From Myxococcales bacterium (GTDB lineage: Bacteria > Myxococcota_A > Polyangia > Polyangiales > Houyiibacteriaceae): a DNA stretch of 41,074 nucleotides. Positions 20,601-28,010 of this stretch are shown in pieces. The notes beneath the pieces are model-generated. The model did not search any database. It was not told the origin of the DNA and saw only the letters and a program-made list of their open reading frames with translations. The stretch covers positions 1 to 41,074 of the forward strand of contig JAAYBZ010000037.1 in assembly GCA_012744445.1 (NCBI GenBank), read 5' to 3'. A program made the position numbers and the translations under genes. The first letter of the stretch is position 1. Each line of letters begins with the position of its first letter.

Positions 20601-21464
20601 GCGCCCGCCACCGCGGGGCTCCGCGCCATGCGCGAGTTCATCGCGGCGTACAAGAACGATCCCGCGGCGGCCACGCTCGTGGTGCGGGCGTATTGGTTCG
20701 TCGCCGAGGCGGTCGGCAAGAACAGGCCCATGCAGCGCGAGCACCAGGCGGCGCTCGAGGACGTCGTGCGCGCCTTCGACGCCTCCGGGCTCCCGCCCGG
20801 ATCGGTGGCCGCCGAGTACGCGGCCCAGGCGCGCTTCATGCTCGTCGATCGCATCCAGGAGCTCGAGAACTGGAAGATCGACGTGGGCAAGCCCAAGACG
20901 CTCGAGGCATACGTGCAGACCTTGATGCGTGAGATCGAGCGCGGCGCGCAGCGCGCCACGGCCATGAAGGACGGTTACGAGCCGGTCATCGCCTACAACC
21001 GCCCGGGCTGGGTCATCGCCGCCTACGTGCGCCAGGGCCGCGTCTACGAGCTGCTCACCAAGGCCGTCCTCGAGCTCCCCTTCGTGATGCCCGAGGATCT
21101 CAACCGCGAGATGCGCGGCTTCTCCGCAGCCGAGCGCGAGGAGGTGCGCTTCCAGATCGAGGATCGCATCCGCCAGGTGCTCGACGCGCAGGCGCGGCCC
21201 TTCGAGTGCCTCGCCGTGGTGCGCTTCGCGCTCGCCTCGCGGGTGGCCCGCGCGAGCAGCTTTGACGACGCGATGACGCAGCTCGCCATCGATCGCCTCC
21301 AGGCGTACGGCGAGGAGCGCATCGCGCAGTGCATCGAGGAGCACCGCCAGCGCGACACCACCTTCGAGCCATATCGTCCGGGCGAGTTCACGCGCGCGCC
21401 GCGCGGCCTCACGCTCCCGCTGCCGGAGGGCGTCTCGGCGCCTGCCATCGAGGAAACGCCATGA
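17673..21464 (+). CDS. very large TPR protein, GltD/AgmU-like
   Basis: A 1263-residue exported protein with signal peptide MRRWLLLLVLSALARPLVAG and many TPR-like units along its whole length. Examples are YTPDAMFRLGELYFERSARAY, NLALYKIAWTYFRAGLYPEA, AYFTLGDVYFDEAKYPRAIE, LYKIAWTYF and AAIIYERLGRYAEAKRYFER. Size, export and repeats fit the GltD/AgmU class of myxobacterial gliding and NfsD sporulation proteins, which lie in the periplasm beside a GltE-type lipoprotein. Four cysteines between about residues 740 and 785 could form disulphides. ATGA overlaps at both ends show tight coupling. The family assignment rests on architecture and gene order, not on an alignment. Confidence 0.75.
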   Translation: MRRWLLLLVLSALARPLVAGAEPEADPWARASELEVPSFLAVAKRPEEQDRPPADPALVEALRTLEAEVERYEAAGQGYRDIVTSIVRRDYLRQRRNKSIWYDERIRAEDDALDEARESAIRKFERFIQRYPYSPEYTPDAMFRLGELYFERSARAYHRSFESTHLASESEDDDVEGSLFGLPDFRATVSLYRTLLERFPDYERLDGVYYLIGYCLNEMGRTSEAIEAWLALVCANQHTYPDPQRLAAVASSSEEAPDLGARIQAATARPPGKDHYDSCTPVHPEARFVTETWFRIGEHHFDDYGNPHALHLAISAYTQILSRPDDRNYNLALYKIAWTYFRAGLYPEAVAHFGKLVDWSDEQKRRFGHAGSELRPEAIRYLGFAFAYDDWNENNVPDEMEGLPRGIDRVQDPKLLPQDRPWTAEAYFTLGDVYFDEAKYPRAIEVWRLALSKWPHHLLAPHYLDRVAQAHREHNQFDEEMGVLAELSKYTEGSTWWNENLDHPVELREAEKLAEQALIRTALHQHVIAQQLRAECVNERDVRKCIEARAAYDRAADGYRNYLVRYPNHVEAYDLHMSLADALFWSEQYEEAAAEYAAVRDSNLDDRHLSEAARMVVESLKRVLARAEEEGKVVVRDAPPEVEGDPPRVTPIEMPLLVQRIALAQETYVARVKESQDTEQLRGVYDYNNAILLYAYGYWEHSRRRLARIFEERCEGPHADETGRIAWENLAHIALQLGDTNELERLASRLEERRCSFGQGQAAEVDCTKPENAEEPICRASGIRTAIEYRRAMEIYAQAEKETGETRTKLFERAATLLVAAVNKTPDNPQAPIALELAASALEKTQRFDSAARLYQRILDEVGPRVGETPEEQERLDAIVSNAYFQLAANANRFFDFDKAVANYRILADSPRFARSTDPNMKARRVDALVNAAIIYERLGRYAEAKRYFERVYQTVDDPETKRLALYRIAEIDYAQAPATAGLRAMREFIAAYKNDPAAATLVVRAYWFVAEAVGKNRPMQREHQAALEDVVRAFDASGLPPGSVAAEYAAQARFMLVDRIQELENWKIDVGKPKTLEAYVQTLMREIERGAQRATAMKDGYEPVIAYNRPGWVIAAYVRQGRVYELLTKAVLELPFVMPEDLNREMRGFSAAEREEVRFQIEDRIRQVLDAQARPFECLAVVRFALASRVARASSFDDAMTQLAIDRLQAYGEERIAQCIEEHRQRDTTFEPYRPGEFTRAPRGLTLPLPEGVSAPAIEETP

Positions 21465-22891
21465 GCCGCCACCTCCTCCTCGCGCTCACGTTCTTCTTCG
21501 TCGCGTGCAACAAGGCCGACGAGGCCGCGCCGGAGGCGCCCGAGTCCACGAGCGGCGGCGAAGCGCCGGCCGAGGCGCCCTACGAGCCCGAGCGCCCCGC
21601 CGACGCCGCTTCGCGCGTGTCCGCGGATGAGGAGAGGGCGCGCGCCGAAGAGCCGAAGCCCACGCCTCCGCCGGTCGTCGCCGACGAGCCCGAGGAGGAG
21701 AGCCCGTGGGGCCAGACCAAGTCGGAGCAATGTCGGCCGCCCGAGCGTCCGGCGTTCTCTTCGGGGGCGGCCGGCGCCATCGCCGACGGCGTCCACGCCA
21801 TGCGCGCAGGTCGCGACGAAGAGGCCAAGTCGCACTTCACGCGCGCCATCTCGCTCGACGCGCGCGCCTACGTCGCGCACCACAACCTCGGCGTGCTCGC
21901 CGATCGGGCGGGACGCGAGAGCGAGGCCCTCGAGCACTACCGGCGCGCGCGGCAGATCGCGCCCGACTACACGCCCTCGATCCGCGGCGCGAGCACCATC
22001 GAGTGGCGTCGCGGGAGCATCTACGACGCGCTCGCCCTCGTCGCGCCGCTCGCGCAGCAGTACAAGACCAACCTCGACCTCCAGGCGCTCCACGCCGAGG
22101 TCCTCGTGCGCGCCGGTCGTTACGACGAGGCCTGGGCCGTCGGGCGACGCGCCCTCGAGTGTGACGAGCGGCACGTGCCCACGCTCAAGGCGATCATCCG
22201 CGCGAGCCTCGCGCAGGGTCGCCACGATCTCGCCGAGTCGGTGCTCACGCAGGCGCTCGCGATCCGCGAGACCGATCCCGAGCTCCACTTCATGCAGGGG
22301 ACGCTCCTCTCCAAGAAGCCGGGGAGGGTGCGCGAGGCCCTCGAGGAGCTGCGGCGCGCGGTGGCGCTCCGGCCGGATTACGCCGAGGCGCGGATGGCGC
22401 TCGGCACACTCGAGCTCTCCGCGGGCAATTACGCCGAGGCCGTCGCGCACTTCGAGGCCGTCGATCGCGTGGTCCCGAACTCCGTCGAGGCCAAGCTGAA
22501 CCTGGCCGACGCCTACCGCGCGAGCCGGCGGTGGGCCGACGCGCAGCGCACCTTCGAGCGCGTCCTCCAGATGGACCCGAACCTCCCCGAGGCGTATTTC
22601 AACCTCGGGCTGATGTACCAGACGCCGGGCTTCGAGCTGCCGGGCTTCGACGAGCTCGCGGCGCTCCAACGCGCCAAGCAGTACTTCTCGAACTATCGCG
22701 GCCTCAAGGGGGCCAAGCTCGACCGGAACGATCCCTCGGGCGAGTACCTCACCACGATCAACCGGCGCATCCAGCGCATCGAGGAGGCGCGCCGCCGCGA
22801 GGCCGAGGAGGCGCGCCGGCGCGAGGAAGCCGAGCGCCGCGGTGGACAGGCGGCCCCGGAGGAGGAGGACGATGTCATCTTCTTCGACTAA
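21461..22891 (+). CDS. TPR lipoprotein, GltE/AglT-like
   Basis: A 476-residue lipoprotein: MSRHLLLALTFFFVAC puts the lipid-modified cysteine at residue 16, followed by Asn-Lys, which favours the outer membrane. Residues 20-85 are a Pro/Glu/Ala-rich spacer. TPR repeats fill about 100-400 (IADGVHAMRAGRDEEAKSHF, AHHNLGVLADRAGRESEALE, AYFNLGLMYQTPGF). The C-terminal tail is an Arg/Glu helix (about 425-465) ending in EEEDDVIFFD. AglT/GltE of Myxococcus has the same design and position, next to a GltD-like TPR protein. It overlaps the previous gene by ATGA and the next by 20 bases. Confidence 0.8.
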   Translation: MSRHLLLALTFFFVACNKADEAAPEAPESTSGGEAPAEAPYEPERPADAASRVSADEERARAEEPKPTPPPVVADEPEEESPWGQTKSEQCRPPERPAFSSGAAGAIADGVHAMRAGRDEEAKSHFTRAISLDARAYVAHHNLGVLADRAGRESEALEHYRRARQIAPDYTPSIRGASTIEWRRGSIYDALALVAPLAQQYKTNLDLQALHAEVLVRAGRYDEAWAVGRRALECDERHVPTLKAIIRASLAQGRHDLAESVLTQALAIRETDPELHFMQGTLLSKKPGRVREALEELRRAVALRPDYAEARMALGTLELSAGNYAEAVAHFEAVDRVVPNSVEAKLNLADAYRASRRWADAQRTFERVLQMDPNLPEAYFNLGLMYQTPGFELPGFDELAALQRAKQYFSNYRGLKGAKLDRNDPSGEYLTTINRRIQRIEEARRREAEEARRREEAERRGGQAAPEEEDDVIFFD

Positions 22892-23135
22892 GCTGTGGAC
22901 GATGCTCCGCGTCTGCCTCTTCGCGTTCGCGCTCGTCGCCTTCGCCCCCGCGGCCGAGGCGCAAGATCGGCAGCCGAAGGTGATCGAGCTCGAGGACATC
23001 GTCATCGAGAGCGAGGTGCAGAAGCCCACGGCGTTCTACATCCTCAACCGATCCAACCTCGGCTACGAAGTGATGGACCTGCGCACGAGCTTCCTCGACG
23101 AGATCGTGCGCAGCGCGCAGCGAGAGCCCTTTTGA
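22872..23135 (+). CDS. 87-residue exported protein of the envelope cluster
   Basis: A short protein with an N-terminal hydrophobic segment (MLRVCLFAFALVAFAPAAEA) that is a signal peptide with an AEA cleavage site. That leaves a mature part of only about 55 residues: QDRQPKVIELEDIVIESEVQ, then KPTAFYILNRSNLGYEVMDL, then RTSFLDEIVRSAQ. The ATG at 22872 follows a strong GGAGGAGG. It is embedded between the lipoprotein and the ExbB-like gene, overlapping both, so it is almost certainly part of the same complex. I recognise no named domain. Its small size suggests a linker or plug between periplasmic partners. Confidence 0.7.
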   Translation: MSSSSTKLWTMLRVCLFAFALVAFAPAAEAQDRQPKVIELEDIVIESEVQKPTAFYILNRSNLGYEVMDLRTSFLDEIVRSAQREPF

Positions 23136-23704
23136 TCGTGGTGCTCGCGCTCCTCGGAGCGCTCTTCGTCGCCGCCCTCGTCGTCTCGTTCCGCGCCACC
23201 TCCGTGATCACCGGGAGAGGGGGGCCTCGGAAGCCGCTCATGTCGGCGCTCGAACGCGCGCTCGTGACGGACCACTCGGCGGCCCTCACGCGCCTCGCCG
23301 AAGGCGAGAGCTACTTCTCGCAGGTGGTGTCCGCCGCGCTGGAAGCGCGCGGGGAGGGCGGACGGGCGGAGCTCGGCGCGCGGGCGGCCGCCATCGAGAT
23401 CCGGCATCGCGTCACGATCCCGCTCGATCGGCTCCGCGTGATCGCCTCGCTCGGGTCGATGCTGGGGCTCCTCGGGGCGCTGCTCGCCTTCCTCGAGCCC
23501 GTACCCGAGTCCATGCCGATCGCGCTCCTCGAGGAGGGCGCCCTCCAATTCCACCGCATGACGCGCGCGGCGATCTCCATGGCGGCCGGGCTCGCGGTCC
23601 ATGCCTATGCGAGGCAGGCGTACGCCGCCTTACGTGTCGACGTCGAGGCCGTGACGGAGACGCTCTCCGAGCTCTGCGACCTCTTCGCGTTCGACGCGCG
23701 ATGA
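23132..23704 (+). CDS. MotA/TolQ/ExbB-like proton channel protein
   Basis: A 190-residue inner-membrane protein with three membrane segments: about residues 3-20 (IVVLALLGALFVAALVV), 105-125 (IASLGSMLGLLGALLAFL) and 145-165 (RMTRAAISMAAGLAVHAYA). LGSMLGLLGALLAF matches the conserved pore-helix segment of TolQ/ExbB proteins. It is shorter than typical TolQ or ExbB. The start is TTG at 23132 overlapping the previous stop, or GTG at 23138. The family uses proton flow with an ExbD/TolR partner to drive trans-envelope work, but no ExbD/TolR gene lies in the window, so the partner may be elsewhere or replaced by the AgmX-type protein next door. Confidence 0.75.
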   Translation: MIVVLALLGALFVAALVVSFRATSVITGRGGPRKPLMSALERALVTDHSAALTRLAEGESYFSQVVSAALEARGEGGRAELGARAAAIEIRHRVTIPLDRLRVIASLGSMLGLLGALLAFLEPVPESMPIALLEEGALQFHRMTRAAISMAAGLAVHAYARQAYAALRVDVEAVTETLSELCDLFAFDAR

Positions 23705-23839
23705 TGCGGCGCAGCGACGTGTGTTCCTGGATCCAAGGGGGAACGCGGTGGTATCCTCCCGCCTCGTCCCATCGACGCGTGGAGAGGCCCGCTCCCAGGC
23801 CAAGGCCTTCGCGAGCACGCGGGTCTCACCGAGGAACGC

Positions 23840-25282
23840 ATGGCAGAGACGCAGCTTAGAGGTTCCGAGAGCGCTCGCCCCGGCGCGATGACCATGGCCA
23901 TGAAGGCCGTGGAGGCGCCGAGCGCCGAGCGCGTGCTGCGCGTCGGCGTCCTGCGCAACGGGACCATCGTCGAAGAGCGCGTGATCCGCGAGCGCGAGAC
24001 CGTCACGGTCGGGAGCTCGGAGAAGAACCACTTCATCATCCCCAGGGTCGAGGGGATGCCCTCTCGCTTCCCGCTCTTCGAGATCGCGGGGAAGGACTAC
24101 GTCCTCAACTTCGATCCGCGCATGACGGGCCGCGTGGCGCTCCCGGGCGGGGTACAGCGCCTCGACGATCTGCGCACCGCGGGCGGCGCGCGCGACGCCG
24201 GCGGGTATCACCAGATCAAGCTCACGGACCAGAGCCGGGGCAAGGTCGTCATCGGCGACACGACGATCCTCTTCCAGTTCGTCAATCCGCCGCCGCCTCC
24301 GCCCAAGCCGATGCTCCCCGCGTCGGTCCGCGGCGGCTTCGGCACGTCCATCGACTGGACGTTCACCAGCTTCATCGTCGCGAGCTTCCTCCTCTTCTTC
24401 GGCTCGGGGCTCATGCTCGAGTCGATCGACCCGGTGGTCGAGGTGGAGGAGGCGGTGCTCCCGCCGCAGTTCGCCCGCCTCCTCTTCGTGGAGCCGCAGG
24501 TGCCCGAAGAGCCCGAGGAGATCGAGTCGGAGGAGGGCGAGGAGACCACGGCCGTCGACGAGGCCCCCGTGAAGGCGCCCTCGAAGGTCGCCGACGCCTC
24601 GCCCAAGGGGCCGCCGTCTTCCTCCGCGGAGCGCGCCGAGGCCACCGCGCGCATCGTCGCGTCGGTCGGGGCGCGCGCCGAGAGCCTCATCATGGGTGTG
24701 CTCGGCGATGGCGGCGGCGCGCTCAGCGACGCGCTCGCCCACGGCGCGGTGACGGCCAACGCCCTCGACGTCCTCGCGAGCGCGGCGGGCGTACAGCACG
24801 CCGACGGCGCGAGCGCCGGGCAGATCCGCGCCGGCACGGGCGGCGGCGGCAGCGGCCAGACGGGCAGCCTCGGTCAGATCGCGGGCAGCGCGCAGGCGGG
24901 CAAGCAGATCACCACGCGTGGCCCGGTCGAGAAGCAGGTCACGGGCAAGGTCGGCGCGGCGCGCGGCACGGCCATCGGCGGCACGGGCGAGTTCGACGCC
25001 AACCTCGTCCTCACGATGGTCAAGAACCGCATGTCGGCCATCAAGTCCTGCTACGACCGTGCGCTCCGCACCAACCCCACGGCCGCCGGCCGCGTGAAGG
25101 TCGAGTTCACCATCCAGCCCAACGGCACGGTCTCGGGCGCCCGCGCGGTGGAGAACACCACGGGCAGCGACGAGGTCGCGAGCTGCGTCGTGTCCACCGT
25201 CGAGCGCTTCCGCTTCAACCCCGGCCCCCAGGGCGGAAGCGTCACGTTCAGCTACCCCTTCGTCTTCCAGCTCCAGGACTGA
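23840..25282 (+). CDS. AgmX/PglI (GltG/GltJ)-type trans-envelope protein with TonB-like C terminus
   Basis: A 480-residue single-pass inner-membrane protein. The cytoplasmic part (about 31-150) resembles an FHA-type beta fold (VTVGSSEKNHFIIP, VVIGDTTILFQF). A poly-Pro stretch at 150-155 and the membrane segment at about 174-194 follow. The periplasmic stalk is acidic, then Ala/Gly-rich. The last 90 residues are the AgmX/PglI C-terminal domain, a TonB-like fold with the pair SCYDRAL and ASCVVSTVERFRF and the end SYPFVFQ. In Myxococcus such proteins carry force from the inner-membrane motor to outer-membrane partners in gliding or spore-coat assembly. GAGGA 5 bases before the ATG supports the start. 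A 135-base gap separates it from the ExbB-like gene. Confidence 0.85.
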   Translation: MAETQLRGSESARPGAMTMAMKAVEAPSAERVLRVGVLRNGTIVEERVIRERETVTVGSSEKNHFIIPRVEGMPSRFPLFEIAGKDYVLNFDPRMTGRVALPGGVQRLDDLRTAGGARDAGGYHQIKLTDQSRGKVVIGDTTILFQFVNPPPPPPKPMLPASVRGGFGTSIDWTFTSFIVASFLLFFGSGLMLESIDPVVEVEEAVLPPQFARLLFVEPQVPEEPEEIESEEGEETTAVDEAPVKAPSKVADASPKGPPSSSAERAEATARIVASVGARAESLIMGVLGDGGGALSDALAHGAVTANALDVLASAAGVQHADGASAGQIRAGTGGGGSGQTGSLGQIAGSAQAGKQITTRGPVEKQVTGKVGAARGTAIGGTGEFDANLVLTMVKNRMSAIKSCYDRALRTNPTAAGRVKVEFTIQPNGTVSGARAVENTTGSDEVASCVVSTVERFRFNPGPQGGSVTFSYPFVFQLQD

Positions 25283-25317
25283 AGCCCTCCGGAGCGCTGC
25301 GTCAAAAGGGTCCTGCG

Positions 25318-25347
25318 TTGACACCTGAGCGCACGATCACCGATACT
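25318..25347 (+). promoter_or_regulatory. sigma-70 promoter for the polysaccharide export genes
   Basis: A perfect TTGACA (25318-25323) precedes GATACT (25342-25347) with an 18-base spacer. Transcription would start about 17 bases before the GGAG ribosome binding site (25361-25364) of the gene at 25371. Confidence 0.65.
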
Positions 25348-25370
25348 TTTGGCCTATTTTGGAGTTCACC

Positions 25371-25943
25371 ATGCGCGAGGCCTTACGAATCTTGGGACGC
25401 CGTCCGCTCCTTTCGGGGTTCATCGCCGCGGCCATGGTGACCGCTTCGGCCGCAGGCTGGGCAGGCGCCCAAGAAGACGCCGCCATCGAGCGCCCGCTCA
25501 CCGAGCGGGAGCAGGTCGAAGCCGCCGAGCGCGCGCTCGACGAGGGCAGGGCGGCGGCCGATCGCATCCAGTCGCTCGTCGAAGAGGCGCGGCGTGAGCG
25601 AGATCTCATCCGGCTCACGTGCCTCAGCGACAAGCAGACGCAGCTCACGGCGAGCCTCTCCACGCTCGAGCAGCGTGTGGAGAACCTCCGCGACGCGATC
25701 CGGAGCGGCGACGGCGGCCTCGCCGGGCACGAGCTCTCGGTCATCACCGTCATCCGGCAGAAGCAGGACATCCTCGCCCGCGAGGTCAACCAGTGCATCG
25801 GCCAGGACGTCTACGAGACGGGAGATACCTCGGTCGAGGTCACGTTCACCGGCGACATCCCCGGGAGCGACGCGACGGAGATCTTCGCCCCCGGCGGTTT
25901 CCAGGTCCCGATGGTGCCGCCCCCCACGAGCCCTCTCCGCTAG
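25371..25943 (+). CDS. exported coiled-coil protein
   Basis: A 190-residue protein. The N terminus MREALRILGRRPLLSGFIAA with a hydrophobic stretch to WAGAQ is a signal peptide. Residues 45-140 are a strongly charged helix likely to form coiled coil (REQVEAAERALDEGRAAADR, LTASLSTLEQRVENLRDAIR) and hold two cysteines (RLTCLSD, NQCIGQD). The C-terminal tail is short and Pro-rich. No named family is recognised. It shares a promoter with the beta-barrel and OPX genes and may be a periplasmic part of the export channel. An in-frame TTG four codons upstream is less likely because it overlaps the GGAG. Confidence 0.7.
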   Translation: MREALRILGRRPLLSGFIAAAMVTASAAGWAGAQEDAAIERPLTEREQVEAAERALDEGRAAADRIQSLVEEARRERDLIRLTCLSDKQTQLTASLSTLEQRVENLRDAIRSGDGGLAGHELSVITVIRQKQDILAREVNQCIGQDVYETGDTSVEVTFTGDIPGSDATEIFAPGGFQVPMVPPPTSPLR

Positions 25944-26022
25944 AGCCGCGCGCCCTCGTGCGCGACGCGTAGCCCCCTCGACCCCGCCTTCTCGTCTCCC
26001 CCCAACGAATCCGGCGCCTAGC

Positions 26023-27408
26023 TTGCCCCAACGTCCGAAGCCGAGGATTTCGCGACTCGTACTCGCCACGCTGCTCGTGATCCTTTCCGCAGCGTCGGCG
26101 CGCGTCGAAGCGCAGGCCTGGCTCGAAGACCGCGCGCGACGCGAGGGCCCCGGCATCCGGCTCGGCAATCTCGAGCTGCACCCCGGGCTCGGCGTGGAGG
26201 CGGGCTACGACTCCAACGTCTTCTTGAGCCCCTCGGGCGATCGATTCGAGAGCGGCATCCTGCGGATCACGCCACACCTCGATCTCTCGACCCTCGGCCC
26301 GGAGCGCCGCGCCACGCGCGAGGGCGACCACGAGGCGGCGCAGGAGCGCAAGCTCGCCTTTCGATTCGGCGCGGCGGCCCCGTTCTACCTCTACCTCGCC
26401 GACGAGCTCCGGGACCGCTCGAACGTCGGGGCCCAAGGGAGCTTCAACCTCACGATCCGCCCCGACGGCGACGTGAGCTTCGCCATCTACGACGACTATT
26501 CGCGGCGCATCCGGCCCTTCACCGAGCAGGGCGCGGGGAACTACTCGTACCACGGCAACGACGCCGGCGTAGCGCTCACGGTCGGCACGCGCGGCGGCGT
26601 CTTCACGACGCGGATCGGCTACGAGCTCGGCCTCAATCTCTTCGAGGACGCGGCCTTCTCCTATCTCAACAACTTCGAGAACCGCGGCACCTTCCGGATG
26701 CTCTGGAAGTTCTTCCCCAAGACCGCGCTCTTCTTCGAGTCGAAGGTCGTCCACCAGACGTATTTCGGGGCGTTCCACTCGGATCTCTATCGATACCTCG
26801 TCCGGACGGCGGACAACTCGCGCGTGACCACGAGCGTGGGCGCGAACGGCGCGCTCACGTCGAAGGTCGCGATCCTCGGGCAGGTGGGTTACGCCGCGGC
26901 CATCGTCCACGACGAGCTCCTCTCCGACGTCGAGACCCTCGTCGCCAAGCTCTACCTGACGCTCCGACCGCGCGAGACCTTGCGCGTGCGCATCGGCTAC
27001 GACCGCGACGTCCATCCGGCGTTCTCGGGCGTCTATTACACGCTCGATCGCGGCCTCGGCGAGCTCGAGACCATGCTCGGCGGCCGGACGCTCCTCGGCG
27101 CGCGCGTCTGGGTCGGCAAGTTGAAGTCCGGCACGATCCTCAGCTGGGACGCGCGGATCGTCGGCGGCGAGCTCGTCGGCACGCCCATCGACCCCGAAGG
27201 GCGCACCTCGCGCAGTGACGTCATCGTCGACGGCTCGATCTTCGGCGAGTACCGCGTGCGCGATTGGATCGCGATCACCATGAGCGGCGGTCTCGTCCAC
27301 GACGCCACCGGCTTCCGCTACAATCGGTACTTCCTCGGCGTCGTGCCCCCGGATCCCGCGAGCTTCTTCAAGTTCGAGGCCTGGCTCGGCGCCCGGGTCT
27401 TCTACTGA
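26023..27408 (+). CDS. outer-membrane beta-barrel porin (BBP2-like), probable polysaccharide porin
   Basis: About 461 residues from a TTG start at 26023, which gives a good signal peptide (ISRLVLATLLVILSAASARV, cleavage near VEAQA). The mature protein is rich in alternating strands with aromatic ends. Its opening, LHPGLGVEAGYDSNVFLSPS followed by GILRITPHLDLS, is typical of BBP2-type putative beta-barrel porins. It ends in a terminal aromatic (ARVFY), as outer-membrane barrels do. The stop overlaps the OPX gene start. In Myxococcus, short OPX proteins work with separate integral porins of this sort to pass polysaccharide through the outer membrane, so that is the probable job. The start has no strong ribosome binding site. 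Confidence 0.75.
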   Translation: MPQRPKPRISRLVLATLLVILSAASARVEAQAWLEDRARREGPGIRLGNLELHPGLGVEAGYDSNVFLSPSGDRFESGILRITPHLDLSTLGPERRATREGDHEAAQERKLAFRFGAAAPFYLYLADELRDRSNVGAQGSFNLTIRPDGDVSFAIYDDYSRRIRPFTEQGAGNYSYHGNDAGVALTVGTRGGVFTTRIGYELGLNLFEDAAFSYLNNFENRGTFRMLWKFFPKTALFFESKVVHQTYFGAFHSDLYRYLVRTADNSRVTTSVGANGALTSKVAILGQVGYAAAIVHDELLSDVETLVAKLYLTLRPRETLRVRIGYDRDVHPAFSGVYYTLDRGLGELETMLGGRTLLGARVWVGKLKSGTILSWDARIVGGELVGTPIDPEGRTSRSDVIVDGSIFGEYRVRDWIAITMSGGLVHDATGFRYNRYFLGVVPPDPASFFKFEAWLGARVFY

Positions 27409-28004
27409 TGCGGAACCCTCTTCGAACGCTCGCCTCGATCCTCGTCGTCGCGATCGCCGCCTGCGGCGCGCCTGCGCCGAGCGGCACCACCGCCGCGCCC
27501 GCCCTCGTGGTCGACGCGCGGCTCGGCGTGGGCGACTCGTTCAAGGTCCGCGTCTACGGCGAGGACGAGCTCAGCGGCGAGCACACCGTGGGCGAAGACG
27601 GAACGATCCTCTTCCCCTTCCTCGGCCGCGTGAAGGCCGGCGGCATGACCCCCGAGGAGCTCGCCGAGCACCTCGCGCGGGAGCTCGAGACGCGCGGCTA
27701 CCTCAAGCGCCCGCAGGTCAACGTCATCGTCGAGGAGTACGTCTCCAAGCGGGTGAGTGTCTTCGGTTCGGTGTCCAAGCCCGGGAACTTCCCCCTCGTG
27801 AGCGGGCTCACGGTGGTCCAGGCCATCTCGCTCGCCGGCGGTCTCACGTCCATCGCCAACGCAAACGAAGTCGTCATCACGCGGCGCAGCGGAGACACGA
27901 TGCGCCGCATCACCGTCTCCATCACCAAGATCACGCGCGGGCAAGCGAGCGACGTGCCGCTCGAAGCGGGCGACATCGTCTACGTCCCCGAGCGCGTCTT
28001 CTGA
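27408..28004 (+). CDS. short outer-membrane polysaccharide export (OPX, Wza-type) lipoprotein
   Basis: A 198-residue lipoprotein: lipobox AIAAC with Cys19. Next come the poly-export domain (about 38-120; LGVGDSFKVRVYGEDELSGE, VGEDGTILFPFLGRV, RPQVNVIVEEY) and one SLBB domain (about 122-195; SVFGSVSKPGNFPL, LTVVQAISLAGGL, AGDIVYVPERVF). It lacks the extra SLBB repeats and C-terminal helix that let Wza cross the outer membrane alone, which fits its coupling to a separate beta-barrel gene by a one-base TGATG overlap. It handles secretion of a capsule-like or exopolysaccharide. No Wzc-type kinase, flippase, polymerase or glycosyltransferase is in the window. Confidence 0.9.
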   Translation: MRNPLRTLASILVVAIAACGAPAPSGTTAAPALVVDARLGVGDSFKVRVYGEDELSGEHTVGEDGTILFPFLGRVKAGGMTPEELAEHLARELETRGYLKRPQVNVIVEEYVSKRVSVFGSVSKPGNFPLVSGLTVVQAISLAGGLTSIANANEVVITRRSGDTMRRITVSITKITRGQASDVPLEAGDIVYVPERVF

Positions 28005-28010
28005 GCGCGT

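Noticed and set aside
17562..21344. A 1260-residue minus-strand open frame opposite the large TPR gene
   Set aside because: Near-perfect antisense of a TPR gene with valine, leucine and arginine bias. The overlapped operon on the plus strand has signal peptides and ATGA junctions; this frame has none.
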